Under the pieces are notes generated by a model that was given only the letters and a program-made list of their open reading frames with translations, did no database searches and was not told the origin of the DNA. The translations under genes and the position numbers were made by a program. From Pseudogulbenkiania sp. MAI-1 (GTDB taxonomy: Bacteria > Pseudomonadota > Gammaproteobacteria > Burkholderiales > Chromobacteriaceae), in NCBI RefSeq assembly GCF_000527175.1, contig NZ_AZUR01000001.1:3125001-3189000 (forward strand): a stretch of 64,000 nucleotides of DNA, in the 5' to 3' direction. Positions 42,901 through 51,230 of the stretch are shown piece after piece; the first letter of the stretch is position 1; each line of letters begins with the position of its first letter.

Positions 42901-45900
42901 TGTCGAACGACACCACGTCGGACGGCTCCCCGGCCAGCACGGCGACGATCTGACGGGCGCCCAGCAGGTTGTCGGTCGACAGATGATGTTTGACCTTGCG
43001 CGTGAACGCCAGGTACCCGTCCAGTTCGGGAGCGAGCTGAACGAGGTTCTCCCCATGATGGAACTGCCGGAGCGTCCGTCCGTAGAACAGGAGGTAGCCG
43101 ACGAACTGGAACTCGCCCGACTCCATGCCGGCTCGCTGGCCTTCCTCGTCGAAATGCTCGCTCTCGCCGAGCGGGCGGATCCAGTGGTTGAGAAACATGC
43201 TGAGAATCAGGCTGGCCTTGCACTTCAGGCTTTGATCGCCGTATTTCTCGGCCAGGCGCAGACCCAGCATGCCGAACTCGTAACCGCTCCGGTAACGCCC
43301 CAGGTTGGCCGCCAGGGTATTGCCGAAGCTGGCGTAGCCCTTGGCCGACTCCGGCACGTTGCCGTAACGGATCGACAGCGAGGTCATCCTGGCCAGCACC
43401 CAGCAATACAGCTGATAGCGATTGGCGAAATAGACCGTGGTGTGCACCGTCATCAGCACCTTCATCGCCACCTGGATGGTGGGCTCCTGCATCGCCGGCA
43501 GGTCGAGCAACGACTCGACCGGCCGCCCCTGCAAGCCCTGCTCGATGTCGGCCAGCTCCCGCTCGAGGGCACCGGCCAGGTCGTCCTCCGCGGGAAACCC
43601 CATGCCCAACAGCTGCAGCGCCTTGGCCGCGGCCATGATCGCGTCCTCGTTCTTGCCCAGCATGGTGCGCTGGGTCACGAGCTGCGCGTACACCCCGGCC
43701 CGGTCCAGCAATTGCGCCTGCTCCCACACCTCGTTGATCAGCCACTCGGCCCGCTCATAGTTGCCGTTCAGGTACTCGGCCTCGGCGCTCTCCTTGTGCA
43801 ACGCCAGGGTCAGCGCATAGTGACGCTCCCAATCGCCGCTGAAAACGCTCATGGCGAGCTGCAGATAGCTCCGGGCGGCGTCGTAGGCCGCCGAGAGCCG
43901 CGCCTTGCGCGCCGCTTCCAGGTTGAGCCGGGCCAGTTCGATCCTCTCCTCGGACGAGGTGATCAGCGCCCTTCCCAGATTCAGGTGATCGACCAGCTCG
44001 AACAACTTCTGGGCCAGTTCCATCTCGCCGGCGCTGGCCAGCAGCAAGCGTCCGATCTTGAGGTGCAGGACGGGCCGCAGTTCCTCCTCGATCAGGGCGT
44101 AGGCGGCCTGCTGGACCCGGTCGTGCAGAAACCGGCAATGAAAATGGATCAGCGGCGCATCGGCCCGCCCAGCCTCCAGCAGCTCCAGGCTCGAGGCCGG
44201 CAGCACCATGCCCTCCGCAATCGCCGGGAACAGCTGCTGATACGTCGGCAGCACCGCCTGCTCCGAGATGATCGCCAGCGAGGGGAGATCGAAGTGGTCC
44301 CCCAGGCAGGCGGCCAGGCGCAGCACCTCGATGGTCGGCACCGGCAGCTTCCTGAGCTTGCCGATCATCAGGTCGACGACGTTGTCGGTGAAGTTGGCCT
44401 CGGCGATGCGCTCCATGTCCCACTGCCAGCATGGTCGACTGCTCTCGCCATCGCCGACACCGAAACGGATCAGTCCTTCCTGGTACAGCATGGTGAGGAA
44501 CTGGCCGAGGAAGAAGGGATTGCCGCCGGTCTTGCCCTGTACCAGACGGGCGAGCGGCAGCACGCTCGCCTCATCGCGATACAGCGTGTCGGCGACGAGC
44601 CGCGTGGTGTGGGCCAGCGTCATCGGCGACAACATGATGTGGCGGATCGGGGCTCCCTGCCGGCCCAGGCTGTTGAGCGCCAGCGCCAGCGGATGGCCTG
44701 AGCCGACCTCATTGTCGCGATAGGCGCCGATCAGCAGCAGATAACGCGCGCCCTCGTCGCCCAGCAGCGCCTCCAGCAGACTGAGGGTCGCCGCGTCGGC
44801 CCACTGCAGGTCGTCCAGAAAGATCACCAGCGGATGCTCCTCCCGATAGAACACCCGGATGAACGCCTGGAACACCAGGTTGAACCGGTTGCGCGCCTCA
44901 CGGGGCGGCAGCTCCGGCACGGCGGGCTGGGGACCGAGAATCAGGCCGGCCTCGGGTATCACGTCGACAATGAGCTGGCCGTTGCGCCCCAGCGCCGCCG
45001 CCAGCTCGGCCCGCCAGTGCTGGAGCCGGGCCTCGTTCTCGGTCAGCAGTTGCCTGACCAGTTCCTGACAGGCGTTCACCAGGGCGCTGTAAGGAATGTT
45101 GCGCTGGAACTGGTCGAACTTGCCGCTGATCAGGTAACCACGCGACTTGGTCAGCGGCTTGAACAGCTCCCGCACCAGGCAGGTCTTGCCGATGCCCGAA
45201 TAGCCGCCGACCAGCACCAGTTGCCGCGCCCCCTTGCTGACGCCCTCGAACGCCTCCAGCAGCAGGGCGACCTCCTGCTCGCGGCCGTATAGCTTTTGCG
45301 GCAGCTGGAAATGGCTGGGAACATCCTGCCGCGCCAACGGAAACGACTCGATCCGGCCATGGCGGCGCCATTCGTCGAGGCAGGTTTCCAGATCGGCCTT
45401 GATCCCCCAGGCGCTCTGGTAGCGCTCCTCCGCGGTCTTGGCCAGCAGCTTGGCCACGATGGCCGACAGCGCCGGGGGAATCCGCGCATCGAGCTCATGC
45501 ATCGGTACGGGAGCCTGGGTCAGGTGGCGGTGGACCAGCTCAAGGGGGTCACTGCCGGTAAAGGGCGGCTCGCCGGTGAAGAGTTCGTACAGCGTCGCCC
45601 CGAAGGAATAGAAGTCGCTGCGGAAATCGACCGCCCGATTCATGCGCCCGGTCTGCTCCGGGGAGAGATAGGCCAGGGTACCCTCCAATACCTCCGGATT
45701 GCGCAACGACGGGTTTTCCCGCGACAGCACCGAGGAGATGCCGAAATCGATGATCTTGAGCTCGCCGGTCTCGGGGTTGACGACGATGTTGAACGGCGAA
45801 ATGTCCTTGTGGATGATATGCGCCGCATGGATTTCGGCCAGGCCTTCGGCGATGGCGATGGCCAGTTCCAGACGCTCATTCAATGGCAGGTCGCGGGACG

Positions 45901-46186
45901 CCATCAGCTGCTGCAACGAGATTCCGCCGATGTCCTCGAGCACAATGAGCGGCGTATTCCGCAGGTACTCGAGCTGGTACGAATGGATCACCTGCTTCAG
46001 GTCGAGGCGGTGGGTGATCTCATACTCCCGCTTGTAGCGAGTGATTTCCGCCGGATGGGGAAAATCCTCCTTCAGGATTTTCAAGATGACGGGACTGCCA
46101 TCCTCTTCCCGGCGGGCACGATAGACGAGGGTGCTCGGGCTGTCATACAGCTTTTCGTGAATCCTGAGGCCAGGAATGGCAAGCAT
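39905..46186 (-). CDS. Giant Ser/Thr kinase-AAA ATPase-GAF-PAS-GGDEF-EAL protein
   Basis: 2093-residue cytosolic signalling protein. In order: a protein-kinase domain (about 10-275) with LKILK, HKDISPFN (about 127) and DFG (about 145); an AAA/STAND-type ATPase with Walker A GGYSGIGKTCL (about 329) and Walker B VIFLDDLQWAD; a long TPR-like helical region (about 690-1330); GAF (about 1350-1505); PAS (about 1530-1645); GGDEF (about 1650-1815) with intact RIGGDEF and an upstream RESD inhibitory site; EAL (about 1830-2085) with VEALLRW, ELTESA, DDFG and KLDGSFV. Motifs for both making and breaking c-di-GMP appear complete. In the common relatives the C-terminal output is a histidine kinase. AAGGGGGG precedes the ATG. 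It is monocistronic, between duplicated tRNA clusters. Confidence 0.93.
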   Translation of the reverse strand: MLAIPGLRIHEKLYDSPSTLVYRARREEDGSPVILKILKEDFPHPAEITRYKREYEITHRLDLKQVIHSYQLEYLRNTPLIVLEDIGGISLQQLMASRDLPLNERLELAIAIAEGLAEIHAAHIIHKDISPFNIVVNPETGELKIIDFGISSVLSRENPSLRNPEVLEGTLAYLSPEQTGRMNRAVDFRSDFYSFGATLYELFTGEPPFTGSDPLELVHRHLTQAPVPMHELDARIPPALSAIVAKLLAKTAEERYQSAWGIKADLETCLDEWRRHGRIESFPLARQDVPSHFQLPQKLYGREQEVALLLEAFEGVSKGARQLVLVGGYSGIGKTCLVRELFKPLTKSRGYLISGKFDQFQRNIPYSALVNACQELVRQLLTENEARLQHWRAELAAALGRNGQLIVDVIPEAGLILGPQPAVPELPPREARNRFNLVFQAFIRVFYREEHPLVIFLDDLQWADAATLSLLEALLGDEGARYLLLIGAYRDNEVGSGHPLALALNSLGRQGAPIRHIMLSPMTLAHTTRLVADTLYRDEASVLPLARLVQGKTGGNPFFLGQFLTMLYQEGLIRFGVGDGESSRPCWQWDMERIAEANFTDNVVDLMIGKLRKLPVPTIEVLRLAACLGDHFDLPSLAIISEQAVLPTYQQLFPAIAEGMVLPASSLELLEAGRADAPLIHFHCRFLHDRVQQAAYALIEEELRPVLHLKIGRLLLASAGEMELAQKLFELVDHLNLGRALITSSEERIELARLNLEAARKARLSAAYDAARSYLQLAMSVFSGDWERHYALTLALHKESAEAEYLNGNYERAEWLINEVWEQAQLLDRAGVYAQLVTQRTMLGKNEDAIMAAAKALQLLGMGFPAEDDLAGALERELADIEQGLQGRPVESLLDLPAMQEPTIQVAMKVLMTVHTTVYFANRYQLYCWVLARMTSLSIRYGNVPESAKGYASFGNTLAANLGRYRSGYEFGMLGLRLAEKYGDQSLKCKASLILSMFLNHWIRPLGESEHFDEEGQRAGMESGEFQFVGYLLFYGRTLRQFHHGENLVQLAPELDGYLAFTRKVKHHLSTDNLLGARQIVAVLAGEPSDVVSFDSDELDEAAYLAQCRENGSMAAICFYQTVKAFTLYLLGEPAAALPCIEQAGELLGYVKGGLTQAEHNFYHSLILAALSGQADDPPALWAQLEANQRQMLVWAEHAPANFLHKHLLVAAEMARLAGRPVEAMEFYDQAIEAAGSQGFMQYEALANELAARFWLGRGKPDFAVRYLNRARLGYRAWGVKRKEAALQQAYPQLIAELSYAPEATHITTEGPWTESVGALRYSQYVKLTGYNPGSQLDLAAVLKASQAISGEIVLEKLLDRLLRVVIENAGAQRGSLILRRNGCWLVAASISVSEVQAMLFLDTACAVEASTEVAAQIVQYVVRTQQSVVLRDAATEGMFTRDPYVLERRLKSVLCQPILHQGDLIGVLYLENGQAPGVFSPDRVELLGMLSSQVAISLQNALLYASLSTEIAEHTRAEEELRVAEAKYRDIFDNATEGIFRTRGDGQLLMANPSMARILGYDSPDELIRHCRERLSGHFVQTESMEELLRLIRRQDAIRNFEFRGRRTDASEVELSLSAHAIRDASGAVQYYEGMLQDISERKRLEAQLHHQATHDALTSLPNRNVLLERLSQAIAYAKRHGEQCAVCFIDLDRFKWINDSFGHDVGDELLKIVAQRMSACLRESDMIARIGGDEFILLLQKLGDAASVSHIVERVAACLTEPLLLAGRSLTITCSMGYSVYPTDGKSATELLRFADMAMFHAKERGRNNAQPYRQELSQRISEKVKMEAELRHAIDRQQLVLHYQPQIDLQTGAVVGVEALLRWEHPEQGLILPSRFIPLAEETRLIEPIGEWVIRQACWQGKAWQEAGLPPIPMSVNLSVVQLQGLGLEKMVAQSLADSGLDPHCLELELTESASMSDPEKNIRLMHRLKELGIGLSIDDFGIAYSNMYYLKSFPVDKLKLDGSFVREITSDVRNLAIVDAITVMAHRLGLKVIAEMAETAEQVALLKSHDCDQIQGHYFSPALPADACAQLLRAGPMRLPEAGVSVESG

Positions 46187-46783
46187 GAACCCCCCTTATG
46201 GGCGATTGACGCACTAAGCCGGGCGACAGCAACCGGAACCTCCCCAAACGCCCCTTAGCCGGTTCTTGTCAGCACAACTTGCGGCACAAACGATGACGAA
46301 GTCATTCTATGGCTTTTGACAATTTGCTGCCAACTGCACCCACACCATCCCTTGGCAAACCTGGGCAAGCACAACGTCATGCGATGAAAAACGGCAATAA
46401 AAAATGGCCAAAGGGCGATTTCATCAACAAACATATCCTATTTCGGCGATATTTCAGTGATATGGACGATCAGCTCCGACGTCCCTGCCCACTTGAAGCA
46501 TAATCCATGCTGATGCAATCAGCATTGACAATTATCACGTTTGCCATCACGGCTCATGAAACAGTTCAGGCATATTGCAGCATCACCAGCCGTTCGTGGT
46601 GCGGCGGATGGAACGCCGAGCACCGTAAAACGGTCTATGTTGAATGACGATGGCGGTGTCTGGTTCGACGCTCCCAGCCCCCTCGCCACGACCGACCGGT
46701 GCCGCCCGGTTGTCCCCAAAGGCGCCATTCCCACGCCACAGCCGCCTGAGGATCGCGCTCTAGCCTCGACGATGGAGATCATC
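46187..46783. other. 597-bp divergent intergenic region
   Basis: AT-richer than its surroundings. Besides the promoter candidate for the giant gene it holds a perfect 8-3-8 palindrome, ATGCTGATGCAATCAGCAT (46507-46525), immediately followed by TTGACA (46525-46530), which looks like an operator plus a -35 element, although no good -10 follows. The phosphoribosyltransferase frame is open back to 46541 but lacks coding character there. A 64-codon open frame at 46309-46503 has no ribosome-binding site. Confidence 0.4.
46304..46333 (-). promoter_or_regulatory. Candidate promoter of the giant signalling gene
   Basis: On the minus strand TTGGCA (46328-46333), 18 bp, TAGAAT (46304-46309), each one base from consensus. 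The untranslated leader would be about 110 nt. Confidence 0.45.
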
Positions 46784-47428
46784 ATGCGGTTTAGTGATCG
46801 AGAGCAGGCAGCGACACGGCTCGCCTCGCAACTGGCCGGCTACCGCGGCCAGAACCCTTTAATCCTGGCCATTCCTCGAGGAGCCGTCCCGATGGCCGAC
46901 GTGATTGCCGAGGCGTTGGAGGGCGAACTGGACGTGGTGCTGGTGCGCAAACTGGGCGCGCCGTTCCAGCCCGAGCTAGCGATCGGCGCGATCGACGAGT
47001 CCGGCTGGACCTACATTTCCGAGGTCGCCAGGCTGGCCGGAGCCTCCGCCGACTACATCGAACGGGAAAAAGAGACCCAGCTCGAACTGTTGCGCCAGCG
47101 CCGCCAGCGCTATACCGGCATCGCCCCCTCGGCCGACCCGGCCGGGCGGGTGGTGATCGTCGTCGATGATGGCTTGGCCACCGGCGCGACCATGATCACC
47201 GCACTGCGTGCGATTCGCATGAAACACCCCAAGAAGCTGGTCTGCGCAGTACCCGTGGCGCCACCGGACACCCTGGAACAGGTCTCTGCCTATGCCGACG
47301 AGATGGTATGCCTGGAGGCGCCGCTCAACTTCGGCGCAGTCGGGCAGTTTTACGAGCACTTCCCTCAGGTCAGCGACGAGGAGGTGATCGAGATACTGGA
47401 GAACCGGGGGCCACGGAAGGACGGCTGA
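46784..47428 (+). CDS. Phosphoribosyltransferase-family protein
   Basis: 214 residues with the PRPP-binding loop VVIVVDDGLATGATM (about 125-139). The upstream family features are LILAIPRGAVPMADVIAEAL, DVVLVRKLGAPFQPELAIGAI and a helical flap. This is the free-standing type I PRTase/erythromycin-esterase-associated class, whose base substrate is usually unknown. The start at 46784 is decided by GGAGATCATC directly before ATG; in-frame ATGs at 46541 and 46772 are less likely. It stands alone before the second tRNA cluster. Confidence 0.82.
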   Translation: MRFSDREQAATRLASQLAGYRGQNPLILAIPRGAVPMADVIAEALEGELDVVLVRKLGAPFQPELAIGAIDESGWTYISEVARLAGASADYIEREKETQLELLRQRRQRYTGIAPSADPAGRVVIVVDDGLATGATMITALRAIRMKHPKKLVCAVPVAPPDTLEQVSAYADEMVCLEAPLNFGAVGQFYEHFPQVSDEEVIEILENRGPRKDG

Positions 47429-47508
47429 CAACTCAGTCTGGGGCCAGGTCCCAGCCGATCGGACACACGGCGCGGCGAGTCGTCCGGCAAAAAATATTCA
47501 CTTGTCGC

Positions 47509-47537
47509 TTGACGCGCCAAAAGTCTATCGGTATAGT
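47509..47537 (+). promoter_or_regulatory. Promoter of the second tRNA cluster
   Basis: TTGACG (47509-47514), 17 bp, TATAGT (47532-47537), 47 bp before the first tRNA. Confidence 0.8.
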
Positions 47538-47584
47538 TCGTTTCTCTCGCGATGCTTCAAGCAGAACGAGACAGGTTGTTCAGT

Positions 47585-47660
<76 letters not shown>

Positions 47661-47669
47661 CGATTTCCT

Positions 47670-47745
47670 GTCCCCATCGTCTAGAGGCCTAGGACATCGC
47701 CCTTTCACGGCGGTAACCGGGGTTCGAATCCCCGTGGGGACGCCA
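47670..47745 (+). tRNA. tRNA-Glu(TTC), copy 2
   Basis: 76 nt with encoded CCA, anticodon TTC, identical to the gene at 39680. It is 9 nt after the preceding Ala gene. Confidence 0.97.
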
Positions 47746-47749
47746 TTTT

Positions 47750-47825
<76 letters not shown>

Positions 47826-47829
47826 AGAC

Positions 47830-47860
47830 AAAAAACCGACGTCATCGACGTCGGTTTTTT
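47830..47860. terminator. Bidirectional terminator after the second tRNA cluster
   Basis: AAAAAA, perfect stem CCGACGTC/GACGTCGG with a 3-nt loop, TTTTTT. It serves the tRNA transcript and the convergent gene ending at 47878. Confidence 0.9.
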
Positions 47861-47877
47861 GCTTTCCGGCCCATTCC

Positions 47878-48561
47878 TCAGGCGGCCAACTGCTCGATCC
47901 GCAGCAGACTCTGCTCGATATCGCCGATGCCGGCCGCCTGCTCCACACCGTGCCAGCCCTGGACCAGGGCATGAATGAAACGTACGCCGGCGACGATATA
48001 GCCCACGTCCTGCCGTTCCTCCTCGGCCAGACGGTTGCCTTCCTTGCGCGCCGCGGCCCGACGCTCCACCGCAGGGGCGGCAGGCTGGCTTTCCTGCGCA
48101 GCCGGCGTCGCCGTGCCATCCGCCATCGCCTGCCGGCCCCGGCTGTAGAGCCGGTAAGGCAGCGGCCATTCGTCCACCGCCGTCACCACCCGTCCGGTCA
48201 GCTCCATCACCACCTGCTCCAACTCTTCCGTCAGCCGATAGAGCGCCTGGACGAGGGGCAGGCGATCCCGCACCGCCGACAGCAACGCCTCTTCCCGCAG
48301 CAGTTCCACCCGCCGGCGCAGGAACTTGAGCTTGCCCCGCGCCAGCGCGCGCGCCTCCTCGTCCTGGCCCTGCCTGGCCCGTTGCGCCAGTTCGTCCAGG
48401 TAGTGCGCCCATTGCCGGTACTCCGCGACGGCCTGGCTGAAGGCCTCCGGCGGCATGGCCGCCACACTCGCCCCGCCGGGGCGCGGCGGCAGGTAGACGT
48501 CCTGCTCACGAGCACCATGCGGCACATCAAAATGCACGCTCATCTTCGGGGTGACCTTCAT
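47878..48561 (-). CDS. Hypothetical protein, coiled-coil rich
   Basis: 227 residues, not recognised. The N-terminus (MKVTPKMSVHFDVPHG) resembles a beta strand. Residues about 40-125 are charged helices likely to form a coiled coil (FSQAVAEYRQWAHYLDELAQ, LKFLRRRVELLREEALL). About 150-180 are an Ala/Pro/Gln linker, and the end is helical with two Trp/His-containing turns (FIHALVQGWHGVEQAAG). No signal peptide or membrane segment. GGAGG lies 7 nt before the ATG. It is monocistronic, convergent with tRNAs and upstream of nothing on its strand but the terminator. Confidence 0.65.
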   Translation of the reverse strand: MKVTPKMSVHFDVPHGAREQDVYLPPRPGGASVAAMPPEAFSQAVAEYRQWAHYLDELAQRARQGQDEEARALARGKLKFLRRRVELLREEALLSAVRDRLPLVQALYRLTEELEQVVMELTGRVVTAVDEWPLPYRLYSRGRQAMADGTATPAAQESQPAAPAVERRAAARKEGNRLAEEERQDVGYIVAGVRFIHALVQGWHGVEQAAGIGDIEQSLLRIEQLAA

Positions 48562-48676
48562 GTCGCGTCCTCCCTTGCCACTTCCCCTTGGACTGCCCCT
48601 ATCCCGACGTGTTCTCAATCGTTTGTCGGTCGCCCTTCCCTTTTGAAACATAGCCCACCAGTACGGGAGACCAGAC

Positions 48677-48716
48677 AAAAAAGACAGGGCCGCGCCATCC
48701 AGGCGCGGCCCTGTCT
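48677..48716 (-). terminator. Strong terminator of ribA
   Basis: On the minus strand a perfect 15-bp stem beginning AGACAGGGCCGCGCC with a 5-nt loop, followed by TTTTTGTCT, 19 bp after the ribA stop. Confidence 0.9.
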
Positions 48717-48735
48717 CTACATCGGGCAAGCCGGC

Positions 48736-49362
48736 TCAGAGTCCGTGGAACAGGTGTCCCAGCTTGGCGGCCTTGGTATCCAGATAACCGTCGTTGTGAG
48801 GGTTGCGACCGACCATCAGCGGCACCCGCTCGATGATTTCAATGCCGGTGTCGCGCAGCGTCTGCAGCTTGCGCGGGTTGTTGGTCATCAGGCGCACCCG
48901 GTCGATGCCCAACTCATCGAGCATGTCGCGAGCGATGCCGAAGTCGCGCATGTCGGCCGGAAACCCCAGTTGCTCGTTGGCTTCCACGGTATCGGCCCCG
49001 CCATCCTGCAGCCGGTAGGCGCGAATCTTGTTGATCAGGCCGATGCCGCGCCCTTCCTGACGCAGGTAGAGCAGCGCGCCGCGGCCTTCGCGGGCGATGG
49101 CCTCCAGTGCCGCCTCCAGCTGGAAACCGCAGTCGCAGCGCAGCGAAAACAGGCCGTCGCCGGTCAGGCATTCCGAATGCAGGCGCGCCAGTACCGGCTG
49201 GCCGTCGGCGATGTCGCCCATGGTCAACGCCACATGCTCGCGCGTGCCCGCCACTTCCTCGAAGCCGTGCATGGTGAATTCGCCCCACGGCGTGGGCAGG
49301 CGACAACTCGCCACGTGCGCAACCGCCGCCAGGCGGGGCGGTGCGCTTGCTTCAATCGACAT
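48736..49362 (-). CDS. ribA: GTP cyclohydrolase II
   Basis: 208-residue enzyme opening the riboflavin pathway from GTP. The zinc-binding Cys are in RLHSECLTGDGLFSLRCDCG (about 61-80); the catalytic region YLRQEGRGIGLINKIRAYRLQ (about 99-119) is complete. It is a stand-alone RibA without the RibB (DHBP synthase) domain. GGAGTAACC precedes the ATG. No FMN riboswitch was found upstream. It is downstream of the GAF-domain gene on the same strand, with a 155-bp gap. Confidence 0.95.
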   Translation of the reverse strand: MSIEASAPPRLAAVAHVASCRLPTPWGEFTMHGFEEVAGTREHVALTMGDIADGQPVLARLHSECLTGDGLFSLRCDCGFQLEAALEAIAREGRGALLYLRQEGRGIGLINKIRAYRLQDGGADTVEANEQLGFPADMRDFGIARDMLDELGIDRVRLMTNNPRKLQTLRDTGIEIIERVPLMVGRNPHNDGYLDTKAAKLGHLFHGL

Positions 49363-49517
49363 GGTTACTCCGCATCAAAAACCGGTCGCCTCACCCATGG
49401 CTGAGCCCGCCGGCAGGCCCGGGCGCGGGGGCGCGACAGGCCAGGATCCTTCTCCAGATGGTGGGATGCTACTCCGCCCACTCTACAAGAGAAAGTAAAA
49501 GGTTTTAATCGATCTAA

Positions 49518-50225
49518 TCAATTTTCTTCAACAAGCGGCAGCGCGGCGAGCGGGGCGGCCAGCACCAGCGCCAGCGCCGCCAGCCACACCTGGCGCTCCG
49601 GCGTGAAGAAGCCGGCCTCGGCCGATTCGGCATCGATGATGCCGAGCACCCGCCCCTCTTCGTCCAGCACCGGCAGGCAGACCTCGCTCTTTACCTTGGG
49701 ATCGCATTCGTAGTAGCTGCCCCCCATGTCGCGCCACGCGGCAACATCGTCGATCACCACGCCCCAGCCGGTCAGGCCGACCCGGCTGTTGTTGCTGCCG
49801 GCGGCGAAACACTCGGTCAGCGGGAACTCGGCCCGGCTGGGGGCGCCACGATAGGCCAGCTTGACGAGGCGGGCCTGCTCCTTGCTGCCGATCGCGCAGT
49901 AGATGCCGAGCCAGTCGGCGCCGACCCGGCTGTTGGTCGAATCGACCAAGGCATTGAGATCGGTGAGCGAGGCGCGGGCCTCGGCGCTTTCGCCGCCGAA
50001 CAGCGGCGACAGGTCGTAGGGCTCGGCGGCGAGCTCGTCGACCAGCGAGCAGGCGCCGTCGTCGCTCAAGAGCGGCACCGGGTAACGGAACAGGTCGGTG
50101 CGCGGCGCCGGCTTGTCGACGCTCAGCACGGCGCCCAGCGTCAACGCGGCGATCTGGAGCTCCACCTTGTCGAGCGACAGCGATTGTTCCTTGAGATAGG
50201 CGGCCAGACGACTGGCTGGAATCAT
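49518..50225 (-). CDS. GAF-domain protein related to free methionine-(R)-sulfoxide reductase
   Basis: 235 residues. The GAF domain (about 85-225) has VGADWLGIYCAI, LTECFAAGSNNS, VIDDVAAWRDMGGSYYECD and KSEVCLPVLDEEGRVLGIID. The last two match the fRMsr (YebR/MsrC) pattern in which a Cys precedes SE(I/V)xxP; the resolving Cys of LTEC is also plausible. It is longer than fRMsr enzymes (about 165 residues) by an N-terminal helical region, so activity on free Met sulfoxide is possible but unproven. GAGGAG precedes the ATG at 50225. It lies between hslO and ribA. Confidence 0.75.
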   Translation of the reverse strand: MIPASRLAAYLKEQSLSLDKVELQIAALTLGAVLSVDKPAPRTDLFRYPVPLLSDDGACSLVDELAAEPYDLSPLFGGESAEARASLTDLNALVDSTNSRVGADWLGIYCAIGSKEQARLVKLAYRGAPSRAEFPLTECFAAGSNNSRVGLTGWGVVIDDVAAWRDMGGSYYECDPKVKSEVCLPVLDEEGRVLGIIDAESAEAGFFTPERQVWLAALALVLAAPLAALPLVEEN

Positions 50226-50348
50226 GGATACTCCTCGCGGCGCCGGCCCGGGGCGGGCGCCGTAAAACGGCAAAAGCCGGTAAATCAGGGCACATCCGCC
50301 CCGCGCCCGGCCACACTCCCTCGGCGACCGGGTGGAGGCGGTGACGGC

Positions 50349-51230
50349 TCAGTGGCGCGCTTCGCGCACCGCCGCCATCACGTCGTATTCGAACAGGGCG
50401 TTGACGTCGTCCTCGTCGAAGACATAGTGCTGGTTGCAGAAATCGCAGGCGATTTCGACGCTGCCCTGTTCCAGCATCACTTCGCCCACCTCCTGGCCGC
50501 CCAGCATCTTGAGCATGCCGCCGACGCGCTCGCGGCTGCAGGTACAGGCGAACGACACCGATTCGGCGTCGAACACGCGTACCGCTTCCTCGTGGTAGAG
50601 GCGATACAGGATGTCGTCGGCCGACAGCGTCAGCAGTTCCTCGCGCTGCAGGGTCTCGGCCAGGGTCAGCACGTGCGGCCAGCCTTCGGCGTCGCCATGG
50701 CCATCCGGCAGCCGCTGCAGCAGCAGGCCGGCGGCGGTGGCGTCGCTGGCGGCCAGGATCAGGCGGGTGTCGAGCTGCTCGGAGCGGCGCATGTAGTTTT
50801 CCAGCATCTGCCCGACGCTGTCGCCCTCGAGCGCCACGATGCCCTGCCAGGTCTGCGCCTTGTCGACGCGCGGTTCCAGCGTCAGCACGAACTTGCCACC
50901 CTCGCCCAGCATCTGGGCGAGCGTCAGCCGCTCGTCGAGCGCCTCGTCGAACTTGGCGGTGGCGCGCACGGTGCGGTCGTTGTTGCATTCGACCACGGCC
51001 AGCCGCAGCGGGCCGGTGCCGTGCATCTGCAGGATCAGCGTGCCGTCGAACTTGAGGTTGGCGGCCAGGAGCACCGCGGCGGCCATCATTTCGCCCAACA
51101 CGGTGCGCACCGGCAGCGGGTAACGGCGGCGTGCCAGCACCTGCTGCCAGGCGCCGTCGAGCCGCACCAGCGCGCCGCGCACCGGGGCGCCGTCGAACAG
51201 GAAGCGTTGCAGGGTATCGTGTTGGGTCAT
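50349..51230 (-). CDS. hslO: Redox-regulated chaperone Hsp33
   Basis: 293 residues. Hsp33 is activated by oxidation and prevents aggregation. The C-terminal zinc switch has CTCSRE (about 228) and CDFC (about 262), the CxC...CxxC arrangement. The N-terminal dimer domain contains GEMMAAAVLLAANLKFDGTL and the middle EGGKFVLTLEPR. The start overlaps the stop of the upstream Ntn-hydrolase gene as ATGA, so the pair is translationally coupled. Confidence 0.95.
   Translation of the reverse strand: MTQHDTLQRFLFDGAPVRGALVRLDGAWQQVLARRRYPLPVRTVLGEMMAAAVLLAANLKFDGTLILQMHGTGPLRLAVVECNNDRTVRATAKFDEALDERLTLAQMLGEGGKFVLTLEPRVDKAQTWQGIVALEGDSVGQMLENYMRRSEQLDTRLILAASDATAAGLLLQRLPDGHGDAEGWPHVLTLAETLQREELLTLSADDILYRLYHEEAVRVFDAESVSFACTCSRERVGGMLKMLGGQEVGEVMLEQGSVEIACDFCNQHYVFDEDDVNALFEYDVMAAVREARH

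Noticed and set aside
46309..46503. 64-codon open frame in the gap before the phosphoribosyltransferase
   Set aside because: No ribosome-binding site, mixed composition and no family resemblance; it overlaps the predicted promoter of the divergent giant gene.
49363..49517. Possible FMN riboswitch before ribA, suggested by GGAGAAGGATCC on the minus strand
   Set aside because: Only this short 3'-like string matches; the conserved GGGGC...GGUGAAAUUCCC core and the multi-helix junction are absent.
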